Below are positions 32,871 through 37,850 of a stretch of DNA of 37,850 nucleotides, piece after piece. Under the pieces are notes generated by a model. That model saw only the letters and a list, made by a program, of their open reading frames with translations, was not told the DNA's origin and ran no database searches. Origin of the DNA: Prolixibacteraceae bacterium (GTDB lineage: Bacteria > Bacteroidota > Bacteroidia > Bacteroidales > Prolixibacteraceae); contig JALOCD010000037.1 in the NCBI GenBank assembly GCA_023228025.1, forward strand, positions 1 to 37,850, given 5' to 3'. The position numbers and the translations under genes were made by a program. The number at the start of each line of letters is the position of its first letter. Position 1 is the stretch's first letter.

Positions 32871-33040
32871 GCGAAACCGATGATTAGAGAAAAACGTCGA
32901 AGGGCTCAGAGCGTCTCTCCCGACAAGTCGGACAAGTAGTGCTCCTCCGTGTATCTCTGTGGAATAAAATTATGAAAAGAGTCTAGACGGTTGTATCCGA
33001 AATTCCATTGTCCGACATTCGCTGTTCCTGCCGAAATGTC

Positions 33041-33048
33041 TATATTTG
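33041..33048 (+). promoter_or_regulatory. -7 element of the porin gene, probably leaderless
   Basis: TATATTTG fits TAnnTTTG exactly and ends only four bases before the ATG at 33053, so the transcript would start at or very near the start codon. I see no good TTG at the usual distance. Confidence 0.45.
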
Positions 33049-33052
33049 CCGC

Positions 33053-35143
33053 ATGAATTTTTTGCTAAAATTTATTTTTGTATCACTGATGTTGCTTGGA
33101 GGGCTGATCTCAAGCGGCCAGCAGATGGGCGGCATGAACCGGAATATGGGAGGTCAGCGTTCTTCCTCCTCCGGCCAGAAAATGCAAAAAGGATCAAAAG
33201 TTGCCAAAGGGTCCAAAGATTCAATTGTATTCAAGATGCATGAATACCTCCTGATTGAAGATCTTACCAGGATCAAAGAGGTGAAAGTTGATACCTCTAT
33301 CATCGATTTCCATATTTACAATCCCATATACAAAAATTCACTGTCGGTCCAAAATCTCGGAAACATTGGGGCATCTTACCAATCCACTGATTTTTTTCAA
33401 AGAAAGACTCCTGAAAAAGATTTCCTTTTCCAGCGTAACTATTTAGATTACGGTTCATGGCCAGAAGGCATCAAATTCTACAATGTCACGAAACCTTATA
33501 CTTTGCTTACCTATGGTCAGTGGTTTGCCAATAAGCCGAAAGGGGAAACAATCCTTAAAGTGCTGCACACGCAAAACATCAACAAATACATCAATTTTGG
33601 AATCTATTACAACTCCATCGGATCGCAGGGCAAATACCTGAACCAGGAGGCCAAAGACCGCAGCGTTGGACTCTTCACCAGTGGTAATTTCGATCGGTAC
33701 GATTATTGGTTTTCTTTAGGGAAGAACAGATTTGAAAATCAGGAGAATGGTGGCCTACCGAATCCAAAAGACATTGAAAACCCTGATATCAAGCCCGAAA
33801 ACATCTCCGTCTGGCTCACGGATGTAAAGTCCATCAACAACAATATTTTTGGAACACTGACCCATCAGTTCAAAATCGGTACCTGGAAAGAGGTAAAAGA
33901 TGAGAAGAAAAAGGAGGTCTATAGCGTGTTCATCCCAAGGGTTGCCCTTACCCATGTACTGGATATTCAAAAATCTACCCGTCTTTACACTGAAGCGGAA
34001 CCCAATCCATCCTACACCTACACGACAGATCAGGGCACGGTCTATTTTTATGGCAAAGACAATGTGCCCTATATCAACAAAGTAACGGGAACGGCTACGG
34101 CTCCAGGTACAATTGACAGAGCTGGTCAGACGGTCATTTCGAACCGCTTTGTGCTCAAATTCATGGAGGCGCCCGATCGAAAATATACTTTTGGCAAACA
34201 GGTTTTTATCTCAAACGACCTGGTTAATCTCTATCTTCCACAACAAGATCTTGTGGCCGACAGTGTTGGGGTGATGCATCCCCCATTGGGATTAACCCAA
34301 TCGCGCAACTATTCAAATACTTACATCGGCGGATCAGCTTTCCGTACCGATGGTCGGTTCTGGAGTTGGACCGTAGCCGGAAAGTCCTATATCCAGGGTC
34401 GCAATGCCCTGGATTACGACCTCTCTGGTTCCATCGAAAAGCCGCTGAGGGCCAAAAAGGACACCTCCTTTATCAGGATTTTTGCCAACATGGCAAACCG
34501 TACCCCCAATTATTTTTTGGAACACTATTACTCCAATCATTACAAATGGGAGAATTCTTTCGACAAGACCTACACCTTAAGGATCGGGGCTAATTTGGAC
34601 AAACCGGGATGGCGCCTCAAGGCCGCAGTAAATTACAGCATCATCAACAAATACATCTTCTTCAACGAAAAAGCCTTGCCGGAGCAGGCAAAATCTGAAT
34701 TCTCAGTGGTCTCGGCCATGGTGAACAAGGATTTTAAGTTCGGCGGACTGAACATTCGGAACTGGGTGGTTCTTCAGCATACTACGACAGATCTGTACCT
34801 TGCCTTACCTAAAGTCTCTGTTCGAAATTCTACCTATTACGAAGGCATGTATGCAAAAGTCCTGCACTTTCAATTTGGATTGGACACCCGATACGAAACC
34901 TCCTATTATGCTGATCAATACGCACCGGCAACGGGCATGTTTTACCGTCAGACCAAAGATAAAATTGGCGATTATGCCTGGGTCGACCTGTTTATCAACC
35001 TCAAAATCAAACGAACAGCCTTCTACCTGAAATACACCAACCTAGCTACACAGTATGTTAAGGGAGGCTTTTACACTTCACCCGGTTACCCTGCCCCCGT
35101 AGCCACAATGTTGTTCGGATTATCCTGGTCATTTTACAACTGA
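33053..35143 (+). CDS. Putative outer-membrane porin (Porin_10-like)
   Basis: A 696-residue exported beta-barrel protein. The frame could open at 33008, but the ATG at 33053 gives a clean signal peptide (MNFLLKFIFVSLMLLGGLI, cleavage near SSG-QQ), so that start is used. After it comes a Gly/Met/Ser-rich linker (QQMGGMNRNMGGQ, then KGSKVAKGSKDS). Next comes a plug or N-terminal domain of about 100 residues, then many amphipathic strands with aromatic girdles (YLDYGSWPEGIKFYNVTKPY, FGIYYNSIGSQGKYLNQEAK), ending in MLFGLSWSFYN, whose last residues suit outer-membrane insertion. It resembles the putative porin family common in Bacteroidota. The substrate is unknown. Its 3' end overlaps the convergent Nudix gene by ten bases. 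Confidence 0.82.
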   Translation: MNFLLKFIFVSLMLLGGLISSGQQMGGMNRNMGGQRSSSSGQKMQKGSKVAKGSKDSIVFKMHEYLLIEDLTRIKEVKVDTSIIDFHIYNPIYKNSLSVQNLGNIGASYQSTDFFQRKTPEKDFLFQRNYLDYGSWPEGIKFYNVTKPYTLLTYGQWFANKPKGETILKVLHTQNINKYINFGIYYNSIGSQGKYLNQEAKDRSVGLFTSGNFDRYDYWFSLGKNRFENQENGGLPNPKDIENPDIKPENISVWLTDVKSINNNIFGTLTHQFKIGTWKEVKDEKKKEVYSVFIPRVALTHVLDIQKSTRLYTEAEPNPSYTYTTDQGTVYFYGKDNVPYINKVTGTATAPGTIDRAGQTVISNRFVLKFMEAPDRKYTFGKQVFISNDLVNLYLPQQDLVADSVGVMHPPLGLTQSRNYSNTYIGGSAFRTDGRFWSWTVAGKSYIQGRNALDYDLSGSIEKPLRAKKDTSFIRIFANMANRTPNYFLEHYYSNHYKWENSFDKTYTLRIGANLDKPGWRLKAAVNYSIINKYIFFNEKALPEQAKSEFSVVSAMVNKDFKFGGLNIRNWVVLQHTTTDLYLALPKVSVRNSTYYEGMYAKVLHFQFGLDTRYETSYYADQYAPATGMFYRQTKDKIGDYAWVDLFINLKIKRTAFYLKYTNLATQYVKGGFYTSPGYPAPVATMLFGLSWSFYN

Positions 35144-35778
35144 TTTTCATCAAAGAAAATATCCATAAACTCGGCAAGCATCATGGCCGTTGCACCCCAT
35201 ATAAAGTTGCCATTGATCTCGTATCCCGGAACTTTGATCCGACCAGTTCGGGTATCCATCTCCCTTTCACACTTGTTCTTTGAATCAGCCAAATCTTCGA
35301 GGGAGACAAAAATAATCTCGTCCACTTCAGAGGAGTCGATCCCTGTTTCAGCAAATTCATTCAACCAACCCACGACCGGGGAGATCAGAAAATCGCTGAT
35401 CTGCACATAAACGGGGCTAAGTTGACCCAAAACTTCAACGTTATTGGCATCAATACCAATCTCCTCCTGAGTTTCCCGCAAGGCTGTCTGTATAAGATCG
35501 GCATCCTCCTTTTCCCTTTTACCGCCTGGAAACGCAATCTGACCTGCATGATTTTTCATGGTGGATGGTCTTCTGATCAGACACATGTGGATCTTGCCTT
35601 TTACCGGAAAGAGAAGAATCATGACAGCGCTATCATGGTAATTGATCTGTTCGGAAGGAAACATCAGCGCTCTCCCGGGAGGGAGCATTTTGACATGCGA
35701 GACATGCCCAGGCAACAGATTTTCCAACTGCTTCTTAAACTTTTTGATCCGGATGTCGTGCGACAGGTTCAAGGCCAT
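35134..35778 (-). CDS. Nudix hydrolase, CoA pyrophosphatase type
   Basis: A 214-residue Nudix enzyme, most like NudL/Nudt7-type CoA diphosphatases that split CoA into 3'-phosphoadenosine-phosphate and 4'-phosphopantetheine. The CoA-type signature is present as CLIRRPSTMKNHAGQIAFPGG (LLxxRS...G...FPGG form), directly followed by the Nudix box GGKREKEDADLIQTALRETQ then EEIGI. The open frame extends 27 codons upstream to 35859, but that text is a translated repeat array (MVSNFQFSIFHCQLQ), so the ATG at 35778 is preferred. It could also be a general Nudix housekeeping enzyme, but the signature is good. It is monocistronic, convergent with the porin gene (10-base overlap). Confidence 0.88.
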   Translation of the reverse strand: MALNLSHDIRIKKFKKQLENLLPGHVSHVKMLPPGRALMFPSEQINYHDSAVMILLFPVKGKIHMCLIRRPSTMKNHAGQIAFPGGKREKEDADLIQTALRETQEEIGIDANNVEVLGQLSPVYVQISDFLISPVVGWLNEFAETGIDSSEVDEIIFVSLEDLADSKNKCEREMDTRTGRIKVPGYEINGNFIWGATAMMLAEFMDIFFDENQL

Positions 35779-35815
35779 CAATCGATTTAATATTCTAAAT
35801 TTTGTGTTGCGTCTT

Positions 35816-35934
35816 TGTAATTGACAATGGAAAATTGAAAATTGAAAATTAGAAACCAATGTCGATTAGCTGCCTAACATTTCGAGTATCCTTTATGCAT
35901 TGTCAATTGTCCATTGTCAACTTTCAATTGTTCA
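35816..35934. repeat. Inverted pair of CAATTGTCCATTGTC-type arrays between Nudix and recJ
   Basis: A left array (about 35816-35852, AATTGACAATGGAAAATTG-like) and a right array (about 35897-35934, GCATTGTCAATTGTCCATTG-like) face each other around about 45 bases. The right one reaches the recJ stop codon at 35932. Same family as 23865-23901 and 24388-24427. Confidence 0.75.
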
Positions 35935-37653
35935 ATAATCCATCCTGGAACGGATATCCCTCACATTTAACTGAAGATACGTCTTGTCGCGGTACTGGTT
36001 CTCGGTTACTGAATAGCAAATATCGAAAGGAAGGGACTGCTTGATCATGTCGAAATGGTTGGACAACGAAAAACCGATCCCGGAAAACCGCGACGATGAA
36101 CGGTTGGCCTCCATTAGGTCCAGTTTCACATGGTCGTTATTTTTCCCCACCAACTTACTGGTTCCATAATCCATCACATCCTCGGTTAGGAAAACCGGGG
36201 TCATGTTGTGCGGTCCAAAGGGTTCAAACTGTTTCAACAGCCTGATAAATTTTGGGGTAAGGTCTGACAATGAAATCTTGGCATCCAGGTCAATGGTCTG
36301 CTGCATCTGATCAAATGAGATAGAGTCCCTTACCACCTGTTCAAACCTTCTGGAGAACTCGGCTACGTTTTCGAGTTTCATCGAGAGACCGGCTGCATAC
36401 ATGTGCCCGCCATACGACTCCAGCAAATCGGCACATTGACCAATGGCTTCATACAAATCGAACTCTCCGACAGACCGAGCCGATCCGGTCGCTATGCCGT
36501 TGGATTCGGTCAACACAACGGTTGGTCGGTAGTAATGTTCTGTCAGTCTGGATGCTACAATACCAACAACTCCTTTGTGCCAGTCGCGGTTGTAGATAAC
36601 CGTCGATTTACGTCCTTCATAAAATTGACTTTGCGAGATCATCTCAAGAGCCTCCTGGGTGATGTCACGATCGAGGGTCTTGCGTATTTCATTGTAGGCA
36701 TTTATCTCAATACCAAGCTCTTCCAGTTCAGAACTATCTTCGGCCAATAGAATCCGCACAGATTTTTTCCCATGTTCGATCCGTCCCGAAGCGTTCAAGC
36801 GCGGGCCAATTTTGAATACAATATCCTGCACCTTTATCTCGCCGACAATTCCTGAGTAGGTAATCAAAGTTTTAAGTCCGGTGGATGGATTGGAATTTAG
36901 TTTAATAAGCCCAAAATAGGCGAGAACGCGATTCTCCCCCGTCAACGGAACGATATCTGAAGCTATGCTGACAACGACCAGGTCAAGCAGGTCGTAGGCA
37001 ATATCCTGTGGCAGGTCGTGCTTCATGCAATAGGCCTGAATGAGTTTAAACCCCACTCCACATCCCGACAACTCTTTGTAGGGATAATTGCATCCGGGTT
37101 GCTTGGGATCAAGAACGGCAACTGCATCAGGAACCTTTTCGTCAGGATTATGGTGGTCGCAAATGATGAAGTCAATGCCAAGGTCTTTGGCGTATGCAAT
37201 TTTTTCGACTGCCTTGATACCACAGTCAAGGACTACAATCAAAGAGATATTTCTGGATGCGGCGTAATCAATCCCGATAAAGGATATTCCATACCCTTCC
37301 ATGTAGCGGTCGGGCACATAATATTCGATTTCACTGATCCGCTTGGACAAAAAGGTGTACATCAAGGCCACTGAGGTTGTGCCGTCTACATCGTAATCCC
37401 CGTAAACCATCACTTTTTCTTTGTTCTCGATAGCCCTCTCCAGTCTTTCAACGGCCTTGTCCATGTCCTTCATTAAAAACGGATCGTGAAGGTCGCTAAG
37501 TTTGGGACGGAAAAAAGTTTTGGCCGCGGCAAAAGTCTTTATTCCACGCTGAACGAGCAGATTGGCAATAGCCATGTCTACGTTCAGCGCAGCCGAAAGC
37601 TGCTTTATATCGTTACTATCAGCTTGTTCCTTCAGTTTCCAGATTTTTTGCAT
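35932..37653 (-). CDS. recJ: Single-stranded-DNA-specific exonuclease RecJ
   Basis: A 573-residue 5'-3' single-strand exonuclease used in mismatch, recombination and base-excision repair; cytoplasmic. The DHH domain motifs are clear: VYGDYDVDGTTS (residues about 82-93), VVLDCGIKA, IICDHHNPDE and a GCGVG segment. The DHHA1 domain has the YGGHMYAAGLS motif at about 425, and the last 120 residues form the OB domain (VRDIRSRMDY end). The length is standard for RecJ. A very good promoter lies just upstream (37723-37693, minus strand), divergent from the lysS promoter, so recJ is transcribed alone. The ATG at 37653 is the only sensible start. Confidence 0.95.
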   Translation of the reverse strand: MQKIWKLKEQADSNDIKQLSAALNVDMAIANLLVQRGIKTFAAAKTFFRPKLSDLHDPFLMKDMDKAVERLERAIENKEKVMVYGDYDVDGTTSVALMYTFLSKRISEIEYYVPDRYMEGYGISFIGIDYAASRNISLIVVLDCGIKAVEKIAYAKDLGIDFIICDHHNPDEKVPDAVAVLDPKQPGCNYPYKELSGCGVGFKLIQAYCMKHDLPQDIAYDLLDLVVVSIASDIVPLTGENRVLAYFGLIKLNSNPSTGLKTLITYSGIVGEIKVQDIVFKIGPRLNASGRIEHGKKSVRILLAEDSSELEELGIEINAYNEIRKTLDRDITQEALEMISQSQFYEGRKSTVIYNRDWHKGVVGIVASRLTEHYYRPTVVLTESNGIATGSARSVGEFDLYEAIGQCADLLESYGGHMYAAGLSMKLENVAEFSRRFEQVVRDSISFDQMQQTIDLDAKISLSDLTPKFIRLLKQFEPFGPHNMTPVFLTEDVMDYGTSKLVGKNNDHVKLDLMEANRSSSRFSGIGFSLSNHFDMIKQSLPFDICYSVTENQYRDKTYLQLNVRDIRSRMDY

Positions 37654-37692
37654 CGCCCTCTCTTCTCCCGGCAGGTTTTATGAATTATTTCC

Positions 37693-37723
37693 CAAATATA
37701 CCTTTTTGACGCTTAGCGACCAA
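37693..37723 (-). promoter_or_regulatory. recJ promoter
   Basis: On the minus strand, TTG (37723-37721), a 20-bp spacer and TATATTTG (37700-37693). Transcription would start about 35 bases ahead of the recJ ATG. Confidence 0.75.
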
Positions 37724-37749
37724 GACAAAAAAAAAAGCATATCTTTTCT

Positions 37750-37757
37750 TATCTTTG
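37750..37757 (+). promoter_or_regulatory. -7 element of the lysS promoter
   Basis: TATCTTTG fits TAnnTTTG. No TTG is seen at 18-21 bases upstream, where an A tract stands (37726-37736). The leader to the ATG at 37799 would be about 35 bases. Confidence 0.5.
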
Positions 37758-37798
37758 CAGCTGATTTTTTTCATAAAAAATAGGATCATTCATTAAAG

Positions 37799-37850
37799 AT
37801 GAGCAATTTAGATTTAAGTGAGCAGGAGTTAATCCGACGAAATTCCTTGC
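37799..37850 (+). CDS. lysS: Lysine--tRNA ligase, first 17 codons (cut by window end)
   Basis: The ATG at 37799 opens MSNLDLSEQELIRRNSL and runs off the window. The SEQE(L/I)IRR sequence is the usual start of bacterial class II lysyl-tRNA synthetases of the Bacteroidota. Charges tRNA-Lys in the cytoplasm. It is divergent from recJ. Only the N-terminus is visible, so the assignment rests on 17 residues plus the promoter-like element before it. Confidence 0.72.
   Translation, partial: MSNLDLSEQELIRRNSL

Larger units (their letters stand above)
32425..33052. other. 628-bp intergenic island with the inverted composite repeat
   Basis: No gene. Contains the 9-bp minisatellite (32488-32530), CCCTGAGCCTGTCGAAGGG (32539-32557) and CCCTGAGCTTGTCGAAGGG (32584-32602), the GACCTGAACTCCGAACTGTG block (32613), GAAACGG tracts and structured repeat copy 4. 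From 32871 to 33007 I see only short fragments of the same material. The porin promoter lies at the right edge. Confidence 0.7.

Overview
This window looks like a chromosomal segment of a member of the Bacteroidota, probably a Bacteroidales/Marinilabiliales-type organism; the phylum is well supported, the order is only a guess. Support comes from gene content (a DUF3078 outer-membrane protein, a Porin_10-like putative porin, a TolC/YbhGFSR-like pump) and from promoters of the Bacteroidota form (TTG, 18-22 bp, TAnnTTTG) upstream of several genes. Composition is moderate in GC, with a clearly AT-richer stretch at about 9.47-12.5 kb.

Layout. 1-8.2 kb: housekeeping genes, namely aconitase, a small acidic ORF, miaA, a conserved acidic-tailed protein, pheT, a GNAT acetyltransferase and an SRPBCC protein. 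8.2-9.3 kb: a palindromic mini-element, an inverted repeat array and a UbiA-type prenyltransferase. 9.47-18.3 kb: a defence-like island, all on the minus strand: a MntA-HepT toxin-antitoxin pair, a 655-residue DUF4365-like nuclease with a long helical C-terminus, and a three-gene operon (type IIG Eco57I-like restriction-methylase, a DUF488 protein with an added N-terminal domain, and an unrecognised 273-residue protein whose last five residues are QLSLF, the consensus sliding-clamp-binding peptide). 18.7-20.7 kb: a DUF3078 outer-membrane protein. 20.7-28.8 kb: a complete efflux system read from the minus strand, in the order TetR regulator, TolC, membrane-fusion lipoprotein, ATPase, (broken four-helix-bundle gene), ATPase, permease, permease; it resembles the enterobacterial YbhGFSR pump with the double ATPase YbhF split in two. 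29.0-31.9 kb: a PMCA-type calcium P-type ATPase. 32.0-37.85 kb: a small lipoprotein, a putative porin, a Nudix CoA pyrophosphatase, recJ and the first codons of lysS.

The intergenic DNA is unusually rich in structured repeats. (1) A GC-rich element of about 140 bp occurs four times (12.58, 18.43, 26.33 and, inverted, 32.73 kb), with three predicted stems, one of which shows compensatory base changes between copies. Two copies flank the restriction operon as direct repeats, and two are followed by the same series of further repeats ending in a 9-bp minisatellite. (2) A palindromic mini-element of about 90 bp occurs twice, each bounded by ATGAAA direct repeats; one copy breaks the four-helix-bundle gene. 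(3) Degenerate AT-rich arrays occur as inverted pairs at gene ends and have been read into apparent N- or C-termini of several proteins. (4) A perfect 44-bp palindrome fills the gap between the GNAT and SRPBCC genes.

Most promising undescribed candidates: the type IIG/DUF488/QLSLF operon, the DUF4365-helical protein beside MntA-HepT, the covarying four-copy element and the ATGAAA-bounded mini-element. All assignments are from reading the sequence; no search or folding program was run.
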